Positions 1-8,476 of a stretch of 36,863 bases of DNA are shown here, in pieces. Under the pieces are notes generated by a model. That model did not search any database. It saw nothing but the letters and a program-made list of their open reading frames with translations, and was not told where the DNA came from. The stretch lies in IMG/VR virus record IMGVR_UViG_3300009128_000062, positions 1-36,863 of that record; one strand, 5' to 3'. Numbering within the stretch: the first letter of the stretch is position 1; every line of letters starts with the position of its first letter. Both the position numbers and the translations under genes were made by a program. This DNA is from a virus.

Positions 1-1650
1 GTGAGAAGATACTTTGGAACCCTCCCAGACTTTCTGGCCACCTCTATGGCATCACAGTTAGATTCTTTATCTTTTATCAATGAAGGATCAACAAAAAGAA
101 AAGAGTTCTTGGCCAAGTTCTTGGACCTGGAGATTTTCGACAAGAAGTTCAAAATGGCTAAGGAAGCTTCTGCGGAGATAAAGGTGTCTTTGAAGCGCCT
201 AGAAGGTATTGATTTTGAAACAAATATTAAGAACATTAAGTCTGAAATCTCAAAGGGAGAATTGTCGATTGAGAGAAACAAAGCTCTTTGCAGCATCTTG
301 AAGGAAGATTTGGAAACCTTGTCGACAGAGTTGAATGATATTCAAAACAAAATAACATCCGTACCTGCAGATGTTATTGATCCAGTCATGACATCACGCG
401 CCATAACAAGCAAGCAGCAAGTTATTTTGCAGATAACTGCAAAGAAGACCGAGGCGCAACAGCTTTTGTTAGAAAATGAGTCAAAGTTTGAAAAGATCGA
501 CAGTTTCCTATCAGAATTTGAGGTAGAATCTTACGAGAAAAAGAAAGAACTCATAGATTCAAAATCAACAAAGCTTGATTCATTACTTTTGGAATTGGAA
601 AAGGAGTCAAAGCTGAAAACTACAAACATGGTAAAGCAGGATTTATTATCTCAGGTTCCGTGTGGGTCTCAGTTTCCGAGTTGTAAGTTCATCAAAGATG
701 CTCATCAAGCTGTGAGTCTTATTCAGGTTTCTGAGAGGAAGATGAGTTCTCTCTCGAAAGATATAAACTCATTAGGAGAGGACATTTCGGAATTGGAACC
801 AATGAAGGTTGTCAGTCATTTGGATAAATATAGCCAATTAGTAGAGAAGAGAAATCAAATAGCGACTACCATCGCAAACAGCAAGCTCGTCGTCGAGCGC
901 GCTGACAGCACTCTCTTCAAAGAACAGGTGGAGCTTGACGAATTAAAAGCAAGAGCCACAGAGTATGAAGAAAACAAGGACGCTATCGAGAACTTGAAGC
1001 AACTACTTTCAGACCGCGATGAATTAAAGAGCAGCGCTAAGTCTAAAGAATCTGAGTTAGCAGCATGTGACCAAAAGATCATGCAACTTCATAAGAAACA
1101 TGGATCATCTGAACAGAAGTTGGAATATATGGAAAAACAATTCGCAGAATTTCAAGAACTGGAAGAAGACTTTGCTGCGTACCATCTTTTTATGGTTTGT
1201 TGTCATCCGAATGGCGTCTCTTACGAGATCATCAAAGAGAGATTACCTTACATTAATCAAGAGATCTCCAAGATCTTGACCAATATTGTAGATTTTGAGG
1301 TGTTTATCTCTAACAACGAGGATAAGCTTGACATCTTTATTAAGCATCCGAGTCATGAACCGCGACCCTTAGAGATGGGTTCAGGCGCCGAGAAGACAAT
1401 CGCAAGTATGGCTATCCGTCTTGCATTTTTAACTGTGTCCAGTTTGCCTAAGTCCGACCTATTTATACTTGATGAGCCGGGAACTGCTCTCGATGAAGAG
1501 AATATGGAAGGCTTTGTCCGTATTTTAGATATGGTCAAGGGGTATTTCAAGACTGTTCTTCTTATCTCACATTTAGACAGTTTAAAGGACTGTGTTGACA
1601 TGCAGATAAACATTGAGAAAAAGAACGGCTATGCACACGTAAACATATAG
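1..1650 (+). CDS. 46: gp46/SbcC/Rad50-like recombination ATPase subunit, 5' partial
   Basis: The C-terminal 549 residues of an SMC/Rad50-type ATPase. The first visible segment (TSMASQLDSLSFINEGSTKR) matches the region just after the N-terminal ATPase lobe of gp46 proteins. The Walker A motif is absent, so the true start is upstream of the window and the GTG at position 1 is probably an internal Val codon. Two coiled-coil arms (about residues 50-215 and 235-390) flank a cysteine pair, C221 and C228, at the place of the zinc hook. The C-terminal lobe has an ABC signature (EMGSGAEKT), a Walker B (LFILDEP) and an H-loop His (LLISHLD). In T4 this subunit pairs with the gp47 nuclease for recombination-dependent replication and host DNA breakdown. 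The partner gene is not in the window. The family is clear; exact activity is inferred. Confidence 0.85.
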   Translation: MRRYFGTLPDFLATSMASQLDSLSFINEGSTKRKEFLAKFLDLEIFDKKFKMAKEASAEIKVSLKRLEGIDFETNIKNIKSEISKGELSIERNKALCSILKEDLETLSTELNDIQNKITSVPADVIDPVMTSRAITSKQQVILQITAKKTEAQQLLLENESKFEKIDSFLSEFEVESYEKKKELIDSKSTKLDSLLLELEKESKLKTTNMVKQDLLSQVPCGSQFPSCKFIKDAHQAVSLIQVSERKMSSLSKDINSLGEDISELEPMKVVSHLDKYSQLVEKRNQIATTIANSKLVVERADSTLFKEQVELDELKARATEYEENKDAIENLKQLLSDRDELKSSAKSKESELAACDQKIMQLHKKHGSSEQKLEYMEKQFAEFQELEEDFAAYHLFMVCCHPNGVSYEIIKERLPYINQEISKILTNIVDFEVFISNNEDKLDIFIKHPSHEPRPLEMGSGAEKTIASMAIRLAFLTVSSLPKSDLFILDEPGTALDEENMEGFVRILDMVKGYFKTVLLISHLDSLKDCVDMQINIEKKNGYAHVNI

Positions 1651-1659
1651 GAGGACAAG

Positions 1660-1860
1660 ATGGTGGCAGCATTAAAATCATTCGCAGACAAATATACAGA
1701 GAGGTTCATCTCACGCAAGTTTCTTGCTTGGCTGACAGCAACAGGGCTATGCGCATACGGCACAGTGACTAGTGGAGACTGGGTAGCAGTAACATTGGCT
1801 TACATTGGAACCCAAGCGCTTGTAGACATGGCAACCCAGTGGAAGCACGGTAAGCAGTAA
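1660..1860 (+). CDS. Small holin-like membrane protein
   Basis: A 66-residue protein. After a charged N-terminus (KSFADKYTERFISRK) there are two hydrophobic stretches, about residues 21-36 (FLAWLTATGLCAYGTV) and 40-57, then a short basic tail. The size and two-segment hairpin pattern resemble small phage holins, which permeabilise the inner membrane at lysis. The start is supported by AGGAGG overlapping the stop of the preceding gene. It is followed with a TAATG overlap by a membrane-anchored coiled-coil protein and then an exported protein, which fits a lysis cassette. No endolysin is seen beside it, so the holin role is inference; an anchor or other small membrane function is possible. Confidence 0.5.
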   Translation: MVAALKSFADKYTERFISRKFLAWLTATGLCAYGTVTSGDWVAVTLAYIGTQALVDMATQWKHGKQ

Positions 1861-2246
1861 TGTTGCAACTGAAGGTAATCTGGTTCTGGCTCAAGAAGAA
1901 TTGGAAGGCTACAGCTTTGGCTGTGTGGTCTGTCTTCATTTGGTTTATCTCACGCAAGAATTCTCAAGGCGCTATTGATGCAATGAATGCAAACAAGGAG
2001 TCTTATGAAGCTCAGATCAAGTCACTAAAAGATCAACACAAGGTCGAAGTACAAAAAAGAGAAGAACTTCACTTAAAATATCAAGAAACTCTTGTTAGAA
2101 TAGAAGAAAAATATAAAAAGAAGAAAGAAGAACTTTCGATAATAGAAAAAAAGAAAGTAAAAGAAATAGTAAAGAAAGCAAAGGATAACCCCAATGAGAT
2201 CAATGATAAACTTGAAAACATGTTTGGTTTTACTTCTGACTCTTAG
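1860..2246 (+). CDS. Membrane-anchored coiled-coil protein, i-spanin-like topology
   Basis: A 128-residue protein with one N-terminal membrane segment (about residues 16-31, TALAVWSVFIWFIS) behind a short basic leader. A long Lys/Glu-rich coiled coil (about 38-112) and a C-terminal tail ending in FGFTSDS follow. One N-terminal anchor plus a periplasmic coiled coil is the architecture of Rz-type inner-membrane spanins. The ATG overlaps the preceding stop (TAATG), so translation is probably coupled. The next gene starts inside this one in another frame, as Rz1 genes often do inside Rz genes. No sequence-level spanin motif is visible, so the role rests on topology and context. Confidence 0.45.
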   Translation: MLQLKVIWFWLKKNWKATALAVWSVFIWFISRKNSQGAIDAMNANKESYEAQIKSLKDQHKVEVQKREELHLKYQETLVRIEEKYKKKKEELSIIEKKKVKEIVKKAKDNPNEINDKLENMFGFTSDS

Positions 2247-2628
2247 TTTTTCTACTGTAGCCATTGCAAGCCCCGGGAAGTATGCCCAGTTAGAAAAGGG
2301 TACAAGACTACCATGGGATGGCTGGTGCTTCGATGGTCAAGCTATGGCAACGATCGTAGCAGACAAAGAACTGGCAGAAGAGAAATGCAGACTGAGAACC
2401 CTTGAGGAGCTTGAGAAACAAAAAGCAGCATTCGACTTGCAGATAGGACAACTTCAGGCAACTCTGGACTACGAAGTGAAAACGAAAGAGACTACAATCC
2501 AAGCTCTCAAGAAAGAGAATCTGGAACTAGAAGAAGTTATTATTCACAATAACAAGTTCGGCTGGGTAGGACCATCAGCAATCGGCTTCATCGTCGGAGG
2601 CTTAACAATATTTTTAATAACATTATGA
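2194..2628 (+). CDS. Exported coiled-coil protein with C-terminal membrane segment
   Basis: A 144-residue protein whose start overlaps the previous gene by 53 bases. It has a signal peptide (NLKTCLVLLLTLSFSTVAIA, probable signal peptidase I cut after AIA), a globular piece with LPWDGWCFDGQ, a coiled coil (about residues 60-118) and a C-terminal hydrophobic segment (about 125-143). There is no lipobox cysteine after the signal, so it is neither a normal Rz1 lipoprotein nor a typical unimolecular spanin. The fold-back order resembles envelope-spanning lysis proteins. Either ATG 2194 or ATG 2203 could be used; AAGGAT at about 2180 serves both. The function is unknown and a lysis-cassette role is inferred. 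Confidence 0.5.
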   Translation: MRSMINLKTCLVLLLTLSFSTVAIASPGKYAQLEKGTRLPWDGWCFDGQAMATIVADKELAEEKCRLRTLEELEKQKAAFDLQIGQLQATLDYEVKTKETTIQALKKENLELEEVIIHNNKFGWVGPSAIGFIVGGLTIFLITL

Positions 2629-2996
2629 AGAAGAAAGACTTAAACGAAATAGCCAAAATAGAAAAGGCGATAAAGGAGAAATACGGAGATGAAGCGATTC
2701 AAAACCCTAAAAGACATTGGGACGAGGAAAAGGAGAAGAAATATCTGGAAGACCTCAAAACTTTCCACGAAAGGCCTAGGCGCACAAAGAAAACAAAAGA
2801 ATTAAAGGGCGCCCTTGTAAAGGAACGAAAATCTTCTCATGGGGTCGACCGCACTTGCCCGGTCTGTGAATCATATTCCTTTTCAGGGCGAGATGATCTT
2901 TATATGACAAAGTTCGAATGTTGTTTCGAATGTTATATTCAATACATCGAAGGTCGAGAAGAACGATGGAAATCGGGCTGGAGACCAAACAACTAA
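2625..2996 (+). CDS. Hypothetical zinc-finger protein
   Basis: A 123-residue hydrophilic protein. The first 70 residues are highly charged and probably helical. The C-terminal part has a Cys cluster, CPVCESYSF followed about 20 residues later by CCFECY, the pattern of a four-cysteine zinc ribbon. The ATG overlaps the stop of the preceding gene (ATGA). I do not recognise a named family. A zinc-binding, nucleic-acid or protein-interaction role is the simplest reading. Its place just before the terminase block does not settle the function. Confidence 0.6.
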   Translation: MKKKDLNEIAKIEKAIKEKYGDEAIQNPKRHWDEEKEKKYLEDLKTFHERPRRTKKTKELKGALVKERKSSHGVDRTCPVCESYSFSGRDDLYMTKFECCFECYIQYIEGREERWKSGWRPNN

Positions 2997-3023
2997 CTAT
3001 TTATTATTAGCAAACTATTTATT
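2997..3023 (+). promoter_or_regulatory. Tandem CTATTTATT elements, candidate late promoter
   Basis: CTATTTATT occurs at 2997-3005 and again at 3015-3023, 18 bases apart, in the 45-base gap before the gene at 3042. The same CTATTTA core recurs in the gaps before several other gene blocks. Its position and AT-rich form suggest a phage late promoter -10 box, analogous to T4 TATAAATA but different in sequence. No transcription data are available, so this is a motif-level inference. Confidence 0.4.
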
Positions 3024-3041
3024 GCAAGAGGATTTTAAACA

Positions 3042-3530
3042 ATGGCAACAACTTTAGAAATTATTGATTGTATCTCTCAGGTACTAGCAAACACTTATGA
3101 TGGCGCTCTAGACGAGAGTGGAGAACCAATCAAGATCGGTCTCCGAAGGGAGGAGGGAAACCCACTCATAGATAATAGAGTTATGGACGGCTTCGGCGCA
3201 TACATCTCTGGTGACCGGCTTCACATTAAGTATCATGCAGAAATTCCACTTAAGGAAGTTCACTCTAACGGATTCGAAAGTGACATGGAGTCTATGGTTG
3301 AAAAGGTAAAGTCTTTCATCCAGAAAGAATACAAGAAGATCAAAAAGAACGCGCTCACATTGACAGAGCCAAGTGAAGTAGATGTGCTTGTAGAATACAT
3401 CTCCAGAATCAGGACAAGTGTGAAGGTCCACAAGTGCTATAGAATCAGTGCAATACCTCATGAATGTGGCGAAAAAGAAACCGACCCAGCCTTTGAAAAG
3501 TTCACACAACTCAGCGGCATAAAGTCGTAA
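3042..3530 (+). CDS. Conserved-looking hypothetical protein upstream of terminase
   Basis: A 162-residue soluble protein starting at an ATG with an AGAGGA ribosome binding site at about 3027. It contains a basic stretch (KIGLRREEGNP), a mixed alpha/beta middle (GFGAYISGDRLHIKYHAE) and a lysine-rich helix (about residues 82-104). No catalytic motif, signal peptide or membrane segment is seen. It sits directly before the large terminase, where the small terminase lies in T4. I see no helix-turn-helix and cannot assign it as that subunit. It could be a packaging accessory or a structural protein; the function is unknown. Confidence 0.6.
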   Translation: MATTLEIIDCISQVLANTYDGALDESGEPIKIGLRREEGNPLIDNRVMDGFGAYISGDRLHIKYHAEIPLKEVHSNGFESDMESMVEKVKSFIQKEYKKIKKNALTLTEPSEVDVLVEYISRIRTSVKVHKCYRISAIPHECGEKETDPAFEKFTQLSGIKS

Positions 3531-3539
3531 GAGGGTTAA

Positions 3540-5126
3540 ATGGCAATAAAGCTAACCAAGCAAGAGATAATGAAGGAGATTGTCCGATGTGGCAAGAAAC
3601 CTGAATACTTCATTCACACATATGCAAAAATTACCCACCCAATGAAAGGGCTCATACCTTTTCATTTATATCCATTCCAAAAGGATTTGCTAACCGACTT
3701 CGAGGATCACCGATTTAATGTGATCTTAAAGGCGCGACAACTTGGTATATCCACTGTCACAGCCGCATATGTAGCTTGGATGATGATGTTCCACCGCGAA
3801 AAGAATGTACTTGTAATCGCGACGAAATTTAACACTGCAGCCAACTTGGTAAAGAAAGTAAAGGCGATCATTAAAGCCTTACCAGACTGGCTTTGTATAT
3901 CCAATGTGGACATAGACAATAGAACTTCTTTTGTTCTATCCAATGGCTCACAGATTAAGGCTTCCTCAACTTCAGGTGATGCTGGTCGCTCAGAAGCGTT
4001 GTCGTTGCTTGTTATAGACGAAGCAGCGCACGTAGAAGGCCTCGACGAGTTGTGGATGGGCCTCTACCCTACACTATCGACTGGTGGACGCTGTATCGCA
4101 CTATCTACGCCCAACGGCGTTGGAAACTGGTTTCACAAAATATACACAGAAGCAGATAACAAGGCGAACGATTTTTTTCCCACAAAACTTCCTTGGGACA
4201 TGCACCCGGACAGAAACCAAGATTGGTTCGAAAAAGAAACTAGGAACATGTCTAGAAGAGAGATTGCTCAAGAACTTGAGTGTAACTTCAATATGTCTGG
4301 AGAGACCGTCTTTGCAGCGGAAGACATGGAAACCTACTTGAATATGTCCTGCCCTCCCAAACATAGGACTGGTTTTGACCGCAACCTTTGGATTTGGGAA
4401 GAAAGAAAGCCCGAAAACACGTATCTTATAGCCGCAGACGTAGCAAGAGGTGATGGTAAAGACTACTCAGTGTGTCATGTATTTAAATTAGAAACAATGG
4501 AACTAGTAGCAGAGTATCAAGGAAAGGTAACTCCAGATGTTTTCTCTAGGGTCCTATTTGACGTTGGGCAAGAGTATGGCGGAGGACTCTTGGTCGTAGA
4601 AAATAACTCAGTTGGATATTCTGTGCTTGAAAAGTTGAAAGAAATGAGGTACCCTAATCTATATCATTCAATTAAGTCAACCCATGAGTTTGTAGAAGAG
4701 TATCAAGCAGACCAAATGTCGAACGCTGTTCCTGGTTTCACTACAACTTCAAAGACTAGGCCTCTAATAGTCGCTAAGATGGAAGAATTCATAAGAAACA
4801 ATCTAATTAAGATATATTCTTCCAGGCTTTTGGCTGAAATGAAGACTTTTGTATGGAATAATGGTCGCGCAGAGGCTATGAGATCTTACAATGACGATCT
4901 AATCATGGCCTGTGCAGTCGGATGCTGGGTCAGAGACACAGCGTTAACTGCAAACCAGAGGGATGCAGAATATGCGAAAGCGTTTATTGGTTCGATCACT
5001 AGAAGTGGGAATGAACTAGATACTAGAATAAAAGGTATGATTGGTACCAACAAGTTAAAGATGCAAGATAGCATGAACAAACATCACAAGGCGACAACCG
5101 ACTTTCCGTGGTTGTTTAAGGGATAA
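3540..5126 (+). CDS. 17: Terminase large subunit, T4 gp17-like
   Basis: A 528-residue DNA-packaging motor. The N-terminal ATPase has the Q-motif-like segment YPFQKDLL (44-51), a variant Walker A KARQLGIST (64-72), Walker B LLVIDE (156-161) and the coupling motif STPNG (189-193). The C-terminal RNase H-like nuclease has the expected acidic residues: D300 in IAADVARGDG, E354 in VVENNS, and D452/D453 in SYNDDL. T4 gp17 is 610 residues, so this is a somewhat short but complete version. It docks on the portal encoded three bases downstream, translocates DNA and makes the headful cut. The start is supported by GAGGG just upstream. Confidence 0.95.
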   Translation: MAIKLTKQEIMKEIVRCGKKPEYFIHTYAKITHPMKGLIPFHLYPFQKDLLTDFEDHRFNVILKARQLGISTVTAAYVAWMMMFHREKNVLVIATKFNTAANLVKKVKAIIKALPDWLCISNVDIDNRTSFVLSNGSQIKASSTSGDAGRSEALSLLVIDEAAHVEGLDELWMGLYPTLSTGGRCIALSTPNGVGNWFHKIYTEADNKANDFFPTKLPWDMHPDRNQDWFEKETRNMSRREIAQELECNFNMSGETVFAAEDMETYLNMSCPPKHRTGFDRNLWIWEERKPENTYLIAADVARGDGKDYSVCHVFKLETMELVAEYQGKVTPDVFSRVLFDVGQEYGGGLLVVENNSVGYSVLEKLKEMRYPNLYHSIKSTHEFVEEYQADQMSNAVPGFTTTSKTRPLIVAKMEEFIRNNLIKIYSSRLLAEMKTFVWNNGRAEAMRSYNDDLIMACAVGCWVRDTALTANQRDAEYAKAFIGSITRSGNELDTRIKGMIGTNKLKMQDSMNKHHKATTDFPWLFKG

Positions 5127-5129
5127 AAA

Positions 5130-7130
5130 ATGGCAAGCAAAAATAAAAACAATACAAGAAACCCACAGAGTCTACTCTTTAGGAGACTAACAAGGTTGCT
5201 TTCTGGACCTCTTACGCAATATAGGACACAAAACAACCACAGATTAAGAAGAATTGACCTAGACAGATATGCATCTAAGTTTACTTCCGCATCAGGAAAA
5301 GATTTTAAGAAGACAGCATATAACCCCTATGATAATTTGAACGCAAATATAATGGCATCACAGGCTCGCACCGAACGCTATGTAGATTTCGATCAAATGG
5401 AGTATACACCGGAAATCGCCTCAGCGCTTGATATTTATGCTGATGAAATGACCACATATTCTTCTCTGACTCCAATGCTTAAGGTTGATTGTGAGAATGA
5501 AGAGATAAAAGCAATATTAGAATCATTATATTCTAACGTTTTGAACATCGAGCACAATTTATTTTCCTGGTGTCGTACAATGTGCAAGTATGGTGATTTT
5601 TTCTTGTACCTTGACCTGGATGATTCCTTGGGAGTCACTTCTGTCATTGGGTTACCATCTCAAGAAATGGAAAGATTAGAGGGAGAAGACAAATCAAATC
5701 CGAATTATGTACAATATCAATGGAATTCAGCCGGATTAACGTTTGAAAATTGGCAAGTTGGCCACTTCAGGATCTTGGGACAAGACAAATATAACCCATA
5801 TGGCACATCCGTACTTGAGCCGGCTAGAAGAATCTGGAGACAACTTACCTTACTTGAAGATGCGATGATGGCTTATCGAATAGTCAGATCGCCAGAGCGC
5901 CGCGCATTCTATATCGACGTCGGAAGCATCGCACCGCAAGATGTAGAGCAATATATGCAGAAAGTTATGACTAACATGAAGCGAAACCAGGTAGTCGACG
6001 CAGATACTGGCAGAGTTGACCTTAGATACAACCCTCTTTCTGTGGAAGAGGATTATTTTATCCCTGTCCGAGGAAACTCCTCAACAAAAATTGAACCCAT
6101 TGCAGGTGGAAAGTACACAGGAGACATCGACGACGTTAAATACTTGAGAGATAAGCTCTTTTCAGCGTTAAAAGTACCTGCAGCATATATTTCGTCTGAT
6201 GGTGAAAAGGCAATGGAAGATAAAACTACATTGGCTCAAAAAGATATCAGATTCGCTAGAACCATTCAACGACTACAGAGGTCGATAATAACAGAATTGG
6301 AGAAGATAGGAATTGTGCACCTTTATACTCTCGGATATAGAGACGAAGACTTGGTAGGTTTCACTTGTACCCTTAACAATCCTTCAAAGATTGCAGAGAT
6401 GCAGGAACTTGAACACTGGAAAACGCGTTTCGACATTGCCGGCAACGCAACAGAGGGTTTCTTTTCAAAGCAGTGGTTAGCCAAGACACTATTTGGCATG
6501 TCTGATGATGAATTTATTCGAAACCGACGCGAGATGTTCTATGACAAGCGCTACGAAGCTGCTCTAGAGACTGCTGGCGAAGCGGAACAAGCAGAGATGA
6601 CCGCAGGTCTAGACGCAGGAGTCGACGACTTGGACGTTGGCGGCGACCTTGGAGAGCCAGGCGGCGTAGGCGCAGTGGGGTCAGAGCCAGAACTTGGAGC
6701 ACCAACTGATGCTGCAGATCTAGGGGCAGCAGATCTAGGCGGCGGAGACGCTGGAGGTGCACCTGAGGAGGGAGATCTCTTGGCAGCCCCACCCGGTAAG
6801 AGAGAGGACAGTAAGGGTAGAACTACGACAGAGAAGTCTCATGGCTGGTACAGCCCCCGCGCACTATCTGCCGGCGGTGACAGAAGAAAATCTTCAGGTC
6901 CACGAAAGAAGAATATGAATAGAGCCGCCTCTCCGGAAACAGGAACGACGAGAAAGATGTTCCCTGGAATGGGAGAACTTACAGGTCTTGCAAAAGCAAC
7001 CAGTATTTACGAGGGACAAACGACTAATTATAAAGTAGAGGAGACAAAGATCCTCAAAGAACAGAAAGAGTTAGACGCTCTTTTCAAAAGCCTAAAAGCG
7101 AGGAACGACAAGAATGAGACTGAAACATAA
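5130..7130 (+). CDS. 20: Portal vertex protein, T4 gp20-like, with long C-terminal tail
   Basis: A 666-residue portal that would form the dodecameric ring through which DNA enters and to which the neck attaches. The region around FDQMEYTPEIASALDIYADE and the segment FSALKVPAAYISSDGEKAMEDK are typical of gp20-type portals. T4 gp20 is 524 residues. The extra length is at the C-terminus: a Gly/Asp/Ala/Glu-rich acidic stretch (about residues 485-560), then a basic linker rich in Arg, Lys, Ser and Thr, then a short helical end. Both tail parts look disordered. It follows terminase by three bases and overlaps the next gene by 17. Confidence 0.93.
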   Translation: MASKNKNNTRNPQSLLFRRLTRLLSGPLTQYRTQNNHRLRRIDLDRYASKFTSASGKDFKKTAYNPYDNLNANIMASQARTERYVDFDQMEYTPEIASALDIYADEMTTYSSLTPMLKVDCENEEIKAILESLYSNVLNIEHNLFSWCRTMCKYGDFFLYLDLDDSLGVTSVIGLPSQEMERLEGEDKSNPNYVQYQWNSAGLTFENWQVGHFRILGQDKYNPYGTSVLEPARRIWRQLTLLEDAMMAYRIVRSPERRAFYIDVGSIAPQDVEQYMQKVMTNMKRNQVVDADTGRVDLRYNPLSVEEDYFIPVRGNSSTKIEPIAGGKYTGDIDDVKYLRDKLFSALKVPAAYISSDGEKAMEDKTTLAQKDIRFARTIQRLQRSIITELEKIGIVHLYTLGYRDEDLVGFTCTLNNPSKIAEMQELEHWKTRFDIAGNATEGFFSKQWLAKTLFGMSDDEFIRNRREMFYDKRYEAALETAGEAEQAEMTAGLDAGVDDLDVGGDLGEPGGVGAVGSEPELGAPTDAADLGAADLGGGDAGGAPEEGDLLAAPPGKREDSKGRTTTEKSHGWYSPRALSAGGDRRKSSGPRKKNMNRAASPETGTTRKMFPGMGELTGLAKATSIYEGQTTNYKVEETKILKEQKELDALFKSLKARNDKNETET

Positions 7131-7944
7131 TAAAAAAAGAAACACAGCATTTGTTTATGAGGCGCTCGTAAGAGAACTTACAGAGTCTGTTGTAAAAAAC
7201 AACAAGAACAAGCAAAACAAAATTGTTTCTATTATAAAAGACCATTTCACTGGAGATTCAGTTCTAAAAGAGGAGTTGGAACTTTATAAATCAATTTATG
7301 AGACGAGAGACATAAACAAGAACACTGCAGAGAAGATTGTAGTGGAAGTCAAGGATAGATATAACTCATTAGACAAGAAAAAACTTTTTCAAGAACAGTC
7401 CGCATTGATAAATAAGATTAACAAAACTTTATCGAAAAATATATTCAGCAACTTTGTCCCCAATTATAAAAGCATAGCGTCTGTATATTCGATATTTCAA
7501 CACGCGCTGCCTGTTAAGGACAGGGTTCTACTAGAAGAAAACATTGTTGAGCAAATGTCATCTTCAGTTGAAACAAAACAAGAAGTCCAACAACCAATAG
7601 ACTCGATAGTATATAGTACTTTTGTTTCTAAGTTTAACGATGAATACTCAGAAGTGTTGAGCGAAAACCAAAAGAATTTGCTTGGAAGGTACATTTCCTC
7701 TTTTGCTGACAATGGCGTTGAACTCAAGGTTTATCTTAATGAAGAAATTGGAAGGCTGAAAGAGGGACTAAATCAGGCTCGCAACGCGCCATCAGCCGAA
7801 ACAAATTCCGAACTTAAAGATAAGATAAACAAGATATACAACATTCTAGATGAAACTAAGAATAGAGAGATAGACACAGAAACATTAGAACTGGTCCTGA
7901 ACACTCAAGGACTACTAGAAGAGATAAATAGCCATGACGATTGA
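7114..7944 (+). CDS. Head-module hypothetical protein between portal and protease
   Basis: A 276-residue, largely helical, Lys/Asn/Glu-rich protein beginning MRLKHNKKRNTAFVYEALVR. It overlaps the end of the portal gene by 17 bases, with GCGAGGA about nine bases before the ATG, so translation is likely coupled. In T4 the genes between portal and protease (67, 68) encode prohead core proteins. This gene occupies that position but is longer, and I see no sequence that proves the relationship. No signal, membrane segment or catalytic motif is visible. A prohead-core or portal-associated role is an inference from position. Confidence 0.6.
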   Translation: MRLKHNKKRNTAFVYEALVRELTESVVKNNKNKQNKIVSIIKDHFTGDSVLKEELELYKSIYETRDINKNTAEKIVVEVKDRYNSLDKKKLFQEQSALINKINKTLSKNIFSNFVPNYKSIASVYSIFQHALPVKDRVLLEENIVEQMSSSVETKQEVQQPIDSIVYSTFVSKFNDEYSEVLSENQKNLLGRYISSFADNGVELKVYLNEEIGRLKEGLNQARNAPSAETNSELKDKINKIYNILDETKNREIDTETLELVLNTQGLLEEINSHDD

Positions 7945-8476
7945 TGTGAAATTAGAATTAGATCCTCGGATCAATCTCAAAGCTAGGAGAACCATTGATG
8001 GTAATATACTTGTTTTGGATCATGAAGACGTGGACATCGTGATTATGACAGAAAAAAACAAGTGTGTAGCCTTTCCTAAATCAAACATGTCAGATAAGGT
8101 GTACGCCGCTCAAGATAGGATGTTTCAATTCTTAGCAAAGAAGGGTTTGATATCTCGCTCAACAATTCGAGGCGGTAACGTCTTTGGTGCTCTAGAAGCT
8201 GAGCTTCTGGAGTCAGCAATCCCTGGTATCGACAGAAACCAGGCCTTGTTGTTTTGTTTGCAGGAATATATCACAGACGAACGACCATACTTCAAGACGG
8301 CCGAAGAGTATGATGATGATCGCCTAGACGCGATGTTGCGCCCTGCACCAGAAGACTCTACTGAACTTGGGGACATACCTCATTCAGACAAGAAGGGTTC
8401 TCACGGCATCACTAGAGGGCCCTACGGATTTATGTACAACTACTCGTTAGTCAGAGAGGGTCAAGGTGAGGATTAA
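7934..8476 (+). CDS. Head-module hypothetical protein
   Basis: A 180-residue soluble protein overlapping its neighbour upstream by 11 bases and the next gene by one base (TAATG). The N-terminal half looks like a small beta-rich domain (VKLELDPRINLKARRTIDGN). A helical section (about residues 55-115) and an acidic then Gly/Tyr-containing tail (GITRGPYGFMYNYS) follow. I do not recognise a family. Its place in an uninterrupted run between portal and prohead protease suggests a head assembly or packaging accessory. Nothing in the sequence shows enzymatic activity. Confidence 0.6.
   Translation: MTIDVKLELDPRINLKARRTIDGNILVLDHEDVDIVIMTEKNKCVAFPKSNMSDKVYAAQDRMFQFLAKKGLISRSTIRGGNVFGALEAELLESAIPGIDRNQALLFCLQEYITDERPYFKTAEEYDDDRLDAMLRPAPEDSTELGDIPHSDKKGSHGITRGPYGFMYNYSLVREGQGED

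Noticed and set aside
2194-2628. Assignment as lipoprotein o-spanin or u-spanin
   Set aside because: There is a signal peptide and a C-terminal membrane segment but no lipobox cysteine at the cleavage site.
3042-3530. Assignment as small terminase subunit
   Set aside because: Position fits, but no DNA-binding helix-turn-helix or other family feature is visible, so it is left as hypothetical.
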